Assembly (NCBI GenBank): GCA_965216915.1
Contig: CBDCGS010000004.1
Location: 1 to 42,626 of the forward strand
Direction: 5' to 3'
Origin: CBDCGS01 sp965216915
GTDB taxonomy: Bacteria > Pseudomonadota > Alphaproteobacteria > UBA828
Length of the DNA stretch: 42,626 nucleotides
Shown here: piece by piece, positions 34,761-42,495 of the stretch
Position numbering within the stretch: the first letter of the stretch is position 1
Layout of the letters: the number at the start of each line of letters is the position of its first letter
The notes under the pieces: generated by a model
Told to the model about the DNA's origin: nothing
Database searches by the model: none
The model's input: the letters and a program-made list of their open reading frames with translations, nothing else
Made by a program: the position numbers and the translations under genes

Positions 34761-35279
34761 TCAGTTGCACTGGCCGATCGAGCCGTCGGCGCAAACGCGC
34801 TCACCGTCGATCCAGGTGGCGCCGCTCAAGTCGGCCTTGAGAAAGTCGGTTCCATCGAGGCGGGCACCGGAGAAATCCGCGCCGCGCAGCGTCGCACCGA
34901 AGAAGCGAGCCCGCCGGAGATCGGCCTCGCGAAAGGAAGCGCCGGTCAAATCCGCATTGGTGAAATCGGTCCCGATCAGGCGCGCCCCGTCCCAGCGCGT
35001 GTCGATCAGCACCGCCGTCACGAACTTGGCGCGACGACCGTCAATGCCCTCGAGGATCGCTTCGCTCAGGTCGGAGCGCGCCAGAAAGGCGTCTCGCAGC
35101 GAGGCGCCGGTGAGATCGACACCGACGAACTGCCGGTTGTCGAGATAGCAGCGACGCCAATCCACCTCCGGCGCGGCCGTGTCGGTGCAGTCGGCCCGTG
35201 CGCTCGACGTGGATAAGCCGATGGCAAGCGCAACGCCGAGGGCCGCTGCGAAGCGGCAGATTCGCTGTCTCCCAATCAC
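34761..35279 (-). CDS. Secreted pentapeptide-repeat protein
   Basis: A 172-residue protein with a Sec signal peptide (about 1-29; 'FAAALGVALAIGLSTSSARA', cleavage after ARA). The mature part is a pentapeptide-repeat beta-helix of about 20 repeats of the A(D/N)LXX type, for example 'VDLTGASLRDAFLARSDLSEA' in segments and 'TDFTNADLTGASFREADLRRA'. It ends with a Cys-containing tail, 'GERVCADGSIGQC', which could form a disulfide. Periplasmic location argues against the DNA-gyrase-mimic role of some PRPs. The function is unknown. It converges with the HtrA-like gene across 34 bp. Confidence 0.9.
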   Translation of the reverse strand: MIGRQRICRFAAALGVALAIGLSTSSARADCTDTAAPEVDWRRCYLDNRQFVGVDLTGASLRDAFLARSDLSEAILEGIDGRRAKFVTAVLIDTRWDGARLIGTDFTNADLTGASFREADLRRARFFGATLRGADFSGARLDGTDFLKADLSGATWIDGERVCADGSIGQCN

Positions 35280-35343
35280 TTCCTAGATGTAGCCTGCCGC
35301 CCGGCGCCAAGCCAGGGCGAAGTTCGATGGGCTGGTCCGGCCT

Positions 35344-35826
35344 TCATCCCATGCCGAAGGGCCGCGTCATGGCGGCGGGTCGTTCGAGCCCGGCGTGAGC
35401 GGCGCGAATCGCGCGCAGCATCGCCAAGACGCCGTCGGGAAACGGCGTCGACCGTCTGGCCGCGAGGTCGACATGGACGCCGACCCATTCCGAGATCGCC
35501 GATGGCTCTCCGGTCGCCGCCTGCTCCAGCACATGGCACATTTGAAAGCGCTTCTCGTCGAGATCGACGAGCTGGGTCAGGACCCGGATCTCCTCGCCGA
35601 CGGTCAGCTCCTGGAGGTATGCCGTCCGCATGTCGATGACGAACACTGATTTATTCTCGCGCTGGACGTAGTCGTGACCAATCCCCACATGATCAAACAC
35701 AGCGTCGCACGCATGATCGGCGACCATCGCGTAGTATGCGACGTTCATGTGACCGTTATAGTCGATCCATTCCGGGCGCACCGTCTCCCGATGGAGACAT
35801 AGGGGTGCGTCGATAGGCGCGGTCAC
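35344..35826 (-). CDS. Hotdog-fold thioesterase family protein
   Basis: A 160-residue single hotdog domain. The N-terminal 'RPEWIDYNGHMNVAYYAMVAD' is the 4-hydroxybenzoyl-CoA-thioesterase-like signature with the catalytic Asp in 'IDYNGHMN'. The 'YLQELTVGEEIRVLTQLVDLDEKRFQMCHVL' strand pair also fits. The domain resembles thioesterases linked to carnitine dehydrogenases, but no such gene is adjacent, so the acyl-CoA substrate is unknown. It ends 64 bp before the pentapeptide gene and starts 41 bp after DUF4169, in the same direction, suggesting a loose operon. Confidence 0.9.
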   Translation of the reverse strand: MTAPIDAPLCLHRETVRPEWIDYNGHMNVAYYAMVADHACDAVFDHVGIGHDYVQRENKSVFVIDMRTAYLQELTVGEEIRVLTQLVDLDEKRFQMCHVLEQAATGEPSAISEWVGVHVDLAARRSTPFPDGVLAMLRAIRAAHAGLERPAAMTRPFGMG

Positions 35827-35867
35827 GGTCAGAACGCCAAAAGGAGGAGAAATAAAGGCGCGGAACG

Positions 35868-36071
35868 TTATGCGCCGCGCGGCTCGTCGGGGCTCAGGCC
35901 GTCCAACCGTTTGCCCGAGAGGTCCGCTTCTTTTCGTTGGGTATCGGCACGGGCAGCGTCTTTCTCTGATTTCTTTCGTCCCGACCGCACCTTATTTTCG
36001 GCGCTTCGCCGGTTCTTAATCTCTTGTTCACGTTTCTTGCGAAACTGGTTGAGATTGACGACCTCGCCCAT
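35868..36071 (-). CDS. DUF4169 family small protein
   Basis: A 67-residue, highly charged Lys/Arg/Glu-rich protein. The N-terminus 'MGEVVNLNQFRKKREQ' followed by 'AENKVRSGRKKSEKDAARAD' is the DUF4169 pattern known from alphaproteobacteria. It is probably mostly helical or disordered; the function is unknown. A 'ggcctgg' purine-rich patch precedes the ATG. It is divergent from the AsmA-like gene. Confidence 0.88.
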   Translation of the reverse strand: MGEVVNLNQFRKKREQEIKNRRSAENKVRSGRKKSEKDAARADTQRKEADLSGKRLDGLSPDEPRGA

Positions 36072-36108
36072 GACCAGGCCTTTCGATTTGCCGACAAACG
36101 TGATCTAA

Positions 36109-36133
36109 GGTGCCGATCTGGTCGGCCGGCACC
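36109..36133. repeat. Inverted repeat in the DUF4169/AsmA divergent promoter region
   Basis: Arms GGTGCCG and CGGCACC (7 bp) flank an 11-nt spacer. There is no T-tract. It lies between divergent genes, so an operator is possible, but nothing identifies a regulator. Confidence 0.28.
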
Positions 36134-36258
36134 AGGTCCAAACCGATTGCTCGGAGAGCTAGCCTAGCCTAAATGAATCTACCTGTTAACCTGCGTCGTC
36201 CATCGACGATGGCGCGGAGCCACGAGCAGGCTTCTCCGATGCGGAGGCAACGCGCCCG

Positions 36259-38220
36259 GTGAAATATCTCTATGGAGCCGCAGCGCTCGTGGCGCTGATC
36301 GTCGTCGCGGCGTTCGTCGTTCCGCTTCTAATGGATTGGAACCGGTTCAAGCCGGAGATCGCCGAGCAGATCCAGGCGTGGACCGGTCGCGCGCTCGCCA
36401 TCGACGGCGAGATTTCGGTCGCGATTCTGCCATCACCCAAGGTCACCGTGGCCGGCGCGCGCCTCGCCAACCTCGAGAGCGCAAGCACGCCGGACATGGT
36501 GCGCGTCGGCGCGCTCGACCTCAGCCTCGCGCTCGGACCCTTGATCTCGGGAGACCTCGAGATCACCAGCCTCACCCTGGTCGAGCCGGTGATCGAGCTG
36601 GAGCGGCTGGCGGATGGCCGGCGCAACTGGGCATTCGATGCGCCGCGCGCCGAGACTGACGCCGGCGACGCATCGGCCGACGAGCCCGCCGACGAGCGCG
36701 TCGTCCGCATCGATTCGATCGCGATCAGCGACGGGGTGATCAACTATCGCGACTCGGCGAGCGGCCATGCCGAATCGCTTGTGGGCATCGATGCCACGCT
36801 TTCGGCACGCTCGCTCGATGGACCGTTCCGCGGCGAGGGCACCTTGCAGGCACGCAACGCGCCCGTGGCATTTCGACTTGCAACCAGCAGTATTTCCGAG
36901 CGTGGCGACTTGCCGGCGACTATCGAGCTCGACCTGGGGACCGACCAGGCGGCGCTCGTGCTGGAGGGCACCGTGCAAGGCGTTCGGTCGAACCCCGCCT
37001 TCGCCGGCAATGTGCGCGCGAGCGGCGGCGACCTGGGTGCCGTGCTGGCCACGCTGTCGATCGAGATCGAGAACGACGCGGTCGCGGATCGCCTGGGACA
37101 TCCGTTCGCCGCCAAGGGAACAATTTCCGCCAGCCAAACCGCGCTTGCGCTGGAGGCGCTCAACCTCAGGCTTGGCGAGTCGAAGGCGACGGGCTCGATC
37201 GGCTGGCGTGACGCGGCGGTGCCGGAAGTCGACATCGCGCTGGCGCTTTCGCGGCTCGACCTCGATGCGCTCGCCGGCCCCGTCGCGGCGCCCGAGCCGG
37301 GCGATCAGTCCGCCATCTCCTCGGGTGCGACACCAGCGGCCAAGGCCGACGGCTGGGCGAACGACGGCGCGTTTGATCTGCCCGCGGATATCGCGGGCCG
37401 GATCAACATCTCGATCGGCACCCTGAAATACCGCGACGGTGTGGTCCGCCAGGCCGAGGCGATCATGGCGCTGGACAACGGGATCGTGACCATCGAGCAG
37501 GCGCGTGCGCTGCTTCCAGGCGGTGCGGACGTGACCGCGTTTGGCCAGCTGGGCATGCATGCCGGCGCCCCGGAGTTCGCCGGCCACGTTGAAATGGTGG
37601 CCGACGATCTGCGCTCGCTGCTCGTGTGGCTCGGCTTGGAGCTCGATGGTGTGCCGGCGGACCGGCTCCGCCGCTTCAGCGTCATCGCCTCGCTGGCGGC
37701 AGACGGCAGCGGGGTCAGCGCGTCGAACCTCGACATCCGAGTCGATTCGACGCGCATCGTCGGCACCGCCCACTTCGACACCGCACCGCGGCCAATGCTC
37801 GCCGGCGATCTCGCGATCGACACGGTCAACGCCGACGCCTATTTGGCGACGCCGAGCGCAGCCGAGGGCGCACAGGGCGAGGCCGCGACGGTCGCGCGCG
37901 CAGAGGCAGGCGACGCTGCAGCAGACGAGCCCGTCGATATCGCCGGCGACCTGGCGGTCCTCGGCACCTTCGACGCGGGCGTTCAACTTGCGATCGGCAG
38001 CTTGACCTATGGCGGCGTCCGATTCCCATGGCGTGAAGGGCGATCTTTCCTTGCAACAGGGCGATCTCGCCTTGCGCCACATCGAAATCGCCGATGCCGC
38101 GGGGCTTCGCGTCGAGGCCTCCGGCGCGGCGCGCGACATCGCCACCAAACCCCGCATCGACGTCAGTGTCGGCGCCGCTGCGGCGTCGCTCTCCCGGGTG
38201 ATGAGCGCACTCGACCTTGA
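36259..38220 (+). CDS. AsmA family protein, N-terminal part (gene broken by frameshifts)
   Basis: 5' part of a large AsmA-type gene. A GTG start follows 'gcggagg'; the N-terminal TM helix ('GAAALVALIVVAAFVVPLLMDW') and 'NRFKPEIAEQIQAWTGRALAIDGEISV' are the AsmA/YhdP start, with repeated beta-rich DUF748/AsmA modules after it. The reading is normal to about residue 588 ('IGSLTYGGVRF'), then leaves frame at the CCC run at 38025-38027 and continues as arginine-rich nonsense to the stop. Removing four single bases between 38025 and 38390 joins this part to the fragment ending at 39952 as one 1229-residue protein. AsmA-like proteins bridge inner and outer membranes and move phospholipids. Confidence 0.85.
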   Translation: MKYLYGAAALVALIVVAAFVVPLLMDWNRFKPEIAEQIQAWTGRALAIDGEISVAILPSPKVTVAGARLANLESASTPDMVRVGALDLSLALGPLISGDLEITSLTLVEPVIELERLADGRRNWAFDAPRAETDAGDASADEPADERVVRIDSIAISDGVINYRDSASGHAESLVGIDATLSARSLDGPFRGEGTLQARNAPVAFRLATSSISERGDLPATIELDLGTDQAALVLEGTVQGVRSNPAFAGNVRASGGDLGAVLATLSIEIENDAVADRLGHPFAAKGTISASQTALALEALNLRLGESKATGSIGWRDAAVPEVDIALALSRLDLDALAGPVAAPEPGDQSAISSGATPAAKADGWANDGAFDLPADIAGRINISIGTLKYRDGVVRQAEAIMALDNGIVTIEQARALLPGGADVTAFGQLGMHAGAPEFAGHVEMVADDLRSLLVWLGLELDGVPADRLRRFSVIASLAADGSGVSASNLDIRVDSTRIVGTAHFDTAPRPMLAGDLAIDTVNADAYLATPSAAEGAQGEAATVARAEAGDAAADEPVDIAGDLAVLGTFDAGVQLAIGSLTYGGVRFPWREGRSFLATGRSRLAPHRNRRCRGASRRGLRRGARHRHQTPHRRQCRRRCGVALPGDERTRP

Positions 38221-38422
38221 TCCGGCGTTCCCGCCCCGAAACCCTCGGGCGCATCGCAATGGTTGGCACGCTCAATGGCGGATATCGATGCGCTCAGTCT
38301 CAATCTCAAAGTCAACACGCAGACGGCGAACGCCGCCGTCGTCGGCATGATCGAGACGCCGCTCGCGACGCCGCGTATCAATCTCGGCCTCAGGCTCCGC
38401 GCTCCCCGACGCGGCCGAGCTC

Positions 38423-39952
38423 GTGCGCATTGCCGGCGCACAGCCCACCGACGTCGTCAAACGAATCGGAGCGATCGCCCTCGTCGGCGGCATCGAGGGC
38501 AATTTCGATGCGATGACGGTGAATCTCGGCGCCGAGGCCGCGGACGCGAGCATCCAGATGGCCGGCACGATCGAATCGGCGTTGGACGACCTCCACTATC
38601 GCGTCCACATGGATTTGCGGCACCCACGCGCCGCGCGCTTCGCCGAAACGGTCATGGGACGCCAACCATCCGGTCAGCGCTATGGCCCGCTCCATGTGCG
38701 CGGCGAGATCACCGGCGACCGCTATGCGGCCGATGTCTCGGGCTTGGAGGCCACGATTGGACCAAATCAGCTGACCGGTGGTGTGTTCGTGCGCTTGGAC
38801 GGACCGGTTCCGCATCTCAAAGCAGACGTGCGCGCAAACGAGCTCGACATATCCCTGTTCGGCGCCGGCGGCCGCACCGCCACGACGGCCGGATCCGGGG
38901 CCGTGGGATCGGGGAGCAGCACCGGCAGCACCCGCGCCGCCGATCGGGACATCGTGAGCCGCTGGTCGCTCAAGCCGATCGACCTGGGCGCCTTGGAGAG
39001 TTTCGACGCCGAGTTCACGCTTGCTGCCGACGCGCTTCTCGCAGGTTCTTACCGTTTCGACCAAGCGTCCCTCGCCATGTCGGTGAGCAATGGCGTCCTC
39101 ACTGTCCATTCTTTGCGCGGCCGTGTGTTTGATGGCGCTCTCGAGGCCGAAGGCGATTTGGCAAGCGGGCCGGAACCCTCGATCCGCGTGAGCTTTCGTC
39201 TCGACGACATCGATGTCGGGATGGCGCTGGACCAGGCGGCGGATGTCGATGTGGTGAGCGGCCGGGCCTCGATCGACGGCCGTTTCGAGAGCGAAGGCGC
39301 GAGCGAGTACGAGCTGGTCCGCAGCCTCCGGGGCGACGCCGCGATCGACTCCCGGGGCGGCGCCGTCGAGGGCGTCGACCTCGCGGCGATCACAGGCCGG
39401 CTCAACAACCTGAACAACGTCGCGAGCTTCATTTCATTGGCCGAGGAAGGCCTGTCTCAGGGCCGAACCGAAATCCGCTCGATCGAAGGCACCATCACGG
39501 TTGAAGACGGGATCGCGCGCACCGACGATCTCCGCGTGCTCTCGGAGAGCGGTAACGGCGATGTCGAGGGAACCGCCGACCTGCCGTCTTGGCGCCTGGA
39601 TTTGACCGCCCTCTTCCGGCTCGCCGATTTGCCGAACGCGCCGCCGCTCGGCGTGCGGCTCACCGGGCCGATCAACGCGCCCCACCGGCATTACCTCACC
39701 GACGAGCTCGAGACGTTTCTGGTGGCGCGGGGACTTTCCACGGCCACCGAGGAGATCGTGCTCCCGCGCATTCGCCTGCGCGAGGGCGCAAGCGCCGAGC
39801 CGGGAACGGTGCTCGATGGCGCGTTGCGCGAGCTTGTCGGCGATCCCGACGACTCCCGCCCGCGCCGCGCGCCGCCGCGCCGGGTTCAGCCCGCGGGGAC
39901 CGCGCAACCCCTCGACGATCTGGTCGGAGATGTCTTGAGACGCCTCGACTAA
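38423..39952 (+). CDS. AsmA family protein, C-terminal part (downstream of frameshifts)
   Basis: 3' part of the same AsmA gene, about 509 residues in this frame. It opens inside the protein ('RIAGAQPTDVVKRIGAIALVGGIEGNFDAMTVNL') with no ribosome site at the GTG, so it is not an independent gene. It contains the AsmA C-terminal domain: 'YRFDQASLAMSVSNGVLTVHSLRGRVFDGALEAEGDL', 'SGRASIDGRFESEGASEYELVRSLRGDAAIDSRGGAVEGVDLAAIT', split over normal AsmA landmarks. The coding signal in this frame can be followed back to about 38390. The stop codon lies 3 bp before a tandem repeat array. Confidence 0.82.
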   Translation: MRIAGAQPTDVVKRIGAIALVGGIEGNFDAMTVNLGAEAADASIQMAGTIESALDDLHYRVHMDLRHPRAARFAETVMGRQPSGQRYGPLHVRGEITGDRYAADVSGLEATIGPNQLTGGVFVRLDGPVPHLKADVRANELDISLFGAGGRTATTAGSGAVGSGSSTGSTRAADRDIVSRWSLKPIDLGALESFDAEFTLAADALLAGSYRFDQASLAMSVSNGVLTVHSLRGRVFDGALEAEGDLASGPEPSIRVSFRLDDIDVGMALDQAADVDVVSGRASIDGRFESEGASEYELVRSLRGDAAIDSRGGAVEGVDLAAITGRLNNLNNVASFISLAEEGLSQGRTEIRSIEGTITVEDGIARTDDLRVLSESGNGDVEGTADLPSWRLDLTALFRLADLPNAPPLGVRLTGPINAPHRHYLTDELETFLVARGLSTATEEIVLPRIRLREGASAEPGTVLDGALRELVGDPDDSRPRRAPPRRVQPAGTAQPLDDLVGDVLRRLD

Positions 39953-39955
39953 AGT

Positions 39956-40229
39956 AAATCCCGAGCAGGTGGGATCACCTGCGACGACGCATTTGCGTCA
40001 ATTCCAAAGCAAATCCCGAGCAGGTGGCATCACCTGCGACGACGCATTTGCGTCAATTCCAAAGCAAATCCCGAGCAGGTGGCATCACCTGCGACGACGC
40101 ATTTGCGTCAATTCCAAAGCAAATCCCGGAGCAGGTGGAACCACCTGCGACGACGCATTTGCGTCAATTCCAAAGCAAATCCCGAGCAGGTGAAACCACC
40201 TGCGACGACGCATTTGCGTCAATGCCAAT
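39956..40229 (+). repeat. Tandem array of five ~55-bp double-hairpin units
   Basis: Unit starts are at 39956, 40011, 40066, 40121 and 40177 (periods 55, 55, 55, 56). Each begins 'aaatcccgagcagg' and holds a perfect hairpin with arms GCAGGTG/CACCTGC and a second, GACGCA-TT-TGCGTC. The four-base loops of the first hairpin differ between units (GGAT, GCAT, GCAT, GAAC, AAAC) while the arms never change. Units 1-4 end 'caattccaaagc'; unit 5 ends 'caatgccaatg' like the single copy at 31 kb, so units 1-4 look like later tandem amplification. There are no unique spacers and the period is not a multiple of three, so it is neither CRISPR nor coding. Confidence 0.93.
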
Positions 40230-40230
40230 G

Positions 40231-40278
40231 AGAGAGAGCATGTCGCGTGAGCATGAGTGACCATGACATGCTCTCTCT
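40231..40278 (+). repeat. Terminal palindrome closing the repeat array
   Basis: Arms AGAGAGAGCATGTC and GACATGCTCTCTCT are a perfect 14-bp inverted repeat around a 20-nt spacer that itself contains CATG-AGTGAC-CATG. The single copy at 31 kb has a related tail palindrome, and a tail-only relative lies at 28.7 kb. Confidence 0.9.
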
Positions 40279-40283
40279 AAGGC

Positions 40284-40311
40284 GCGTCGATCCGCGACAC
40301 GCTCTCGACGC
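40284..40311 (-). repeat. Diverged inverted partial copy next to the array
   Basis: Arms GCGTCGA/TCGACGC (7 bp). On the minus strand the segment around 40281-40306 reads 'gagagcgtgtcgcgga', close to the tail start 'gagagcatgtcgcgtga' of the element, so it looks like an older copy in reverse orientation. Confidence 0.5.
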
Positions 40312-40822
40312 ATGCGATGGCCATGAGCTTGCGGCCGATTCCGTCCGCCGCCTGCGATGGAAGGCGGTCCAAAGTGGATATCCATGGACAGCCGATCATC
40401 GCCGCGGGTCACCGGTGCCGCCGTCGACGCGGGCACCGTCCCAACGCGTCGGCACGACGGCGCGGAGCGCGAAGACCTCCAGCACGCGGGGCATCGCAGA
40501 CGGGTCCACCGCGGTCACGACGGGAAAAGCACGTGGCCGTCGAGCGGCTGGGTTGATGTAAGGGGTGTCGAGGCTCAGGCGAGCATGACATGACGGGCAA
40601 ACTCCTCATCGTCGAAGCGGGCGCATAGACCGGTTTCCCGGCCCCCGAGGGGGACCGGGCCCGTAATTCGCCGCGTCACGACGCCGATGAGGGGTTGCGC
40701 GTACATGGCCGGATCGTAGTTCGTGCCGCCGGGCGGATCAAGCCCGCCGAGGCATCCCACGGCCGAAACGGGTGGGCAGTGCGGCCGGAACGGTCTATAT
40801 CAGCGAACGAGGAGCCGCGCCC
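40312..40822. other. About 510-bp stretch without a supportable gene
   Basis: After the repeats, no open frame here has both a convincing start and a recognisable product. A 61-residue minus-strand frame (40575-40760; ends '...FDDEEFARHVMLA') reads more protein-like than random and could be the C-terminal remnant of a lost gene; further minus-strand fragments at 40400-40530 are interrupted by stops. A strong GC hairpin (40637-40659, arms CCCGGCCCCC/GGGGGACCGGG with one mismatch) lies in the middle. I cannot name a family. Confidence 0.4.
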
Positions 40823-41026
40823 ATGTCCAGTACGCTCGCGCAAGTCATCGAAATCCTGGTCTATGTCGCCATGGGCGGCGTCGTGATCGTCCTCGTGCTG
40901 GGCCTTGGCGCGATGTATGGCGGCGGCAAGAAGAGCAAAAGTAACATCTTCATGCGCTGGCGCGTCGGCCTGCAATTCGTCGCGATTGCGCTGCTCGCGA
41001 TCCTGGTGTTCGTCGTCCAGAAATAG
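40823..41026 (+). CDS. Twin-transmembrane small protein, HIG1-domain family
   Basis: A 67-residue inner-membrane protein with two helices (about 6-30 'VIEILVYVAMGGVVIVLVLGLGAMY' in parts, and 46-65 'VGLQFVAIALLAILVFVV') joined by a basic loop, 'GGGKKSKSNIFMRWRVGLQ'. The 'N-x-x-MRWRVGLQ' pattern is the hypoxia-induced-gene (HIG1/RCF1) signature, whose mitochondrial relatives associate with cytochrome oxidase supercomplexes. A 'gaggagcc' ribosome site precedes the ATG. The cobalamin adenosyltransferase gene follows after 8 bp, an arrangement common in alphaproteobacteria, so the two are co-transcribed. Confidence 0.92.
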   Translation: MSSTLAQVIEILVYVAMGGVVIVLVLGLGAMYGGGKKSKSNIFMRWRVGLQFVAIALLAILVFVVQK

Positions 41027-41034
41027 GCGAGGCC

Positions 41035-41590
41035 TTGGTCAAGCTCACGAAGATTTACACCCGCGGCGGCGACGCCGGCGAGACCTCGCTCGGCGGCGGC
41101 GCACGGGTCAAGAAGCACGATGCGCGGGTCGCCGCCTACGGCACCGTCGACGAGGCGAACGCCGCCATCGGCCTTGCCCGCCTGCATGTCTCGGGCGAGG
41201 CGGACCAAATGCTCGGGCGCATCCAGAACGATCTCTTCGACCTCGGGGCCGATCTCTGCATGCCCGACGGGGTCGAGGGTGCGCTTCGCATCGTCCCCAC
41301 GCAGACCGAGCGTCTCGAGCGAGAGGTCGACGCCCTGAATGCGCATCTCAAGCCCCTCGACTCCTTCGTCCTACCCGGCGGCACGCAGGCTGCGGCGGCG
41401 CTTCACCTGGCCCGCACGATCGTGCGGCGCGCCGAGCGCATGGTGACGGCGCTCGGCGAAGCGGAGGCCGTCAACCCCGCACGCATTGCGCTATGTGAAC
41501 CGGCTCTCCGACCATCTTTTCGTGCTGGCGCGCCACCTCAACGGCGACGGTGCGTCCGATGTCCTGTGGGTCCCCGGCGAGACCCGCTAG
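41035..41590 (+). CDS. Cob(I)alamin adenosyltransferase, PduO type (frameshifted near 3' end)
   Basis: Transfers the adenosyl group of ATP to cob(I)alamin to make coenzyme B12. The N-terminal 'KIYTRGGDAGETSLGGGARVKKHDARV' and 'GTVDEANAAIG' ATP-binding motifs are intact. As read, the frame changes at the CCCC run 41475-41478 and ends as nonsense at 41619. Deleting one C restores 'VNPHALRYVNRLSDHLFVLARHLNG...WVPGETR' and a stop at 41590, giving a normal 184-residue protein with the conserved 'RLSDHLF' helix. So the gene is either freshly inactivated or, more likely, the consensus has an extra base. TTG start with 'gcgagg' upstream. Confidence 0.88.
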
Positions 41591-41615
41591 ACCCGCCAAA
41601 AACCGTTGCGTGGCG

Positions 41616-41644
41616 TTGACTTGGGATTCGCGCAGACTTAGTGT
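41616..41644 (+). promoter_or_regulatory. Predicted sigma-70 promoter of etfBA
   Basis: TTGACT (-35, 5 of 6) and TAGTGT (-10, weak) are spaced by 17 bp in the 152-bp gap before etfB, giving a leader of about 90 nt. The -35 is good and the -10 poor. Confidence 0.42.
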
Positions 41645-41742
41645 GCACCTGCGAAATCGGCGCCGATCGCGCTCGCCCGAGGGGTGGTCAAGCGGCCAGC
41701 TCCGGTTCCCGAACAGCAGCCCTGCTCCATGCGAGGAGACAG

Positions 41743-42495
41743 ATGAAGGTTCTCGTCGCCGTCAAGCGCACGATCGACCCGAACGTGAAAGTCCGTGTCA
41801 AGTCGGACCAGAGCGGGGTCGAAACCGCCAATGTCAAAATGGCCATGAATCCGTTCTGCGAGATCGCGGTCGAGGAAGCGATCCGCATGAAGGAGGGTGG
41901 CCACGCAAGCGAAATTGTCGCCGTGTCCGCGGGTCCACAACAGGCGCAGGAGACGCTGCGCACCGCGCTTGCCATGGGCGCGGATCGCGCGGTCCACGTC
42001 GCCACGGACGACGAGCTTCAGCCGCTCGGCATCGCGAAGATTCTCAAGGCGGTGACGGAGGCCGAGGCGGCCGATCTGGTGATCCTCGGCAAGCAAGCGA
42101 TCGACGACGACAGCAACCAAACGGGTCAGATGCTCGCGGCCCTGCTCGGCTGGCCCCAAGCCACGTTCGCGTCGGAGATCGAATTCAAGGATGGCACCGC
42201 CGACGTCACCCGCGAGGTCGACGGCGGGCTCGAGACGATCAACGTGAACATGCCCGCGGTCGTCACCACAGACCTGCGGTTGAACGAGCCGCGCTACGCC
42301 TCGCTGCCCAACATCATGAAGGCGAAGAAAAAGCCGATCGACGCGAAGACCGTGGATGAGCTTGGCGTCGACATCGCCCCCCGCCTGACGACGCTCACGG
42401 TTGAAGATCCACCCGGACGGCAAGCAGGCGTCAAAGTGGAAAACGTGGCGGAGCTCGTGGCGAAACTCAGAGATGAAGCGAAAGTGATCGGATGA
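41743..42495 (+). CDS. etfB: Electron transfer flavoprotein subunit beta
   Basis: Beta subunit of ETF, 250 residues, binding AMP and carrying electrons from acyl-CoA and related dehydrogenases to ETF:quinone oxidoreductase. 'MKVLVAVKRTIDPNVKVRVK', 'MNPFCEIAVEEAIRMKE', 'LGKQAIDDDSNQTGQMLAALLGWPQATFAS' and the recognition loop region near 'LRLNEPRYASLPNIMKAKKKPID' are diagnostic. The ATG at 41743 has a clear 'gcgaggag' ribosome site; the longer upstream reading is rejected. It overlaps etfA by 4 bp (ATGA), so the two subunits are translationally coupled. Confidence 0.98.
   Translation: MKVLVAVKRTIDPNVKVRVKSDQSGVETANVKMAMNPFCEIAVEEAIRMKEGGHASEIVAVSAGPQQAQETLRTALAMGADRAVHVATDDELQPLGIAKILKAVTEAEAADLVILGKQAIDDDSNQTGQMLAALLGWPQATFASEIEFKDGTADVTREVDGGLETINVNMPAVVTTDLRLNEPRYASLPNIMKAKKKPIDAKTVDELGVDIAPRLTTLTVEDPPGRQAGVKVENVAELVAKLRDEAKVIG

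Noticed and set aside
39956..40229. CRISPR array
   Set aside because: The whole 55-bp period is repeated; there are no unique spacers, and no cas genes are present.
39969..40260. Small proteins read through the repeat array (two plus-strand frames of 74 and 78 residues)
   Set aside because: The 55-bp period rotates the frame, the products are just repeat translations, and no ribosome site is seen.
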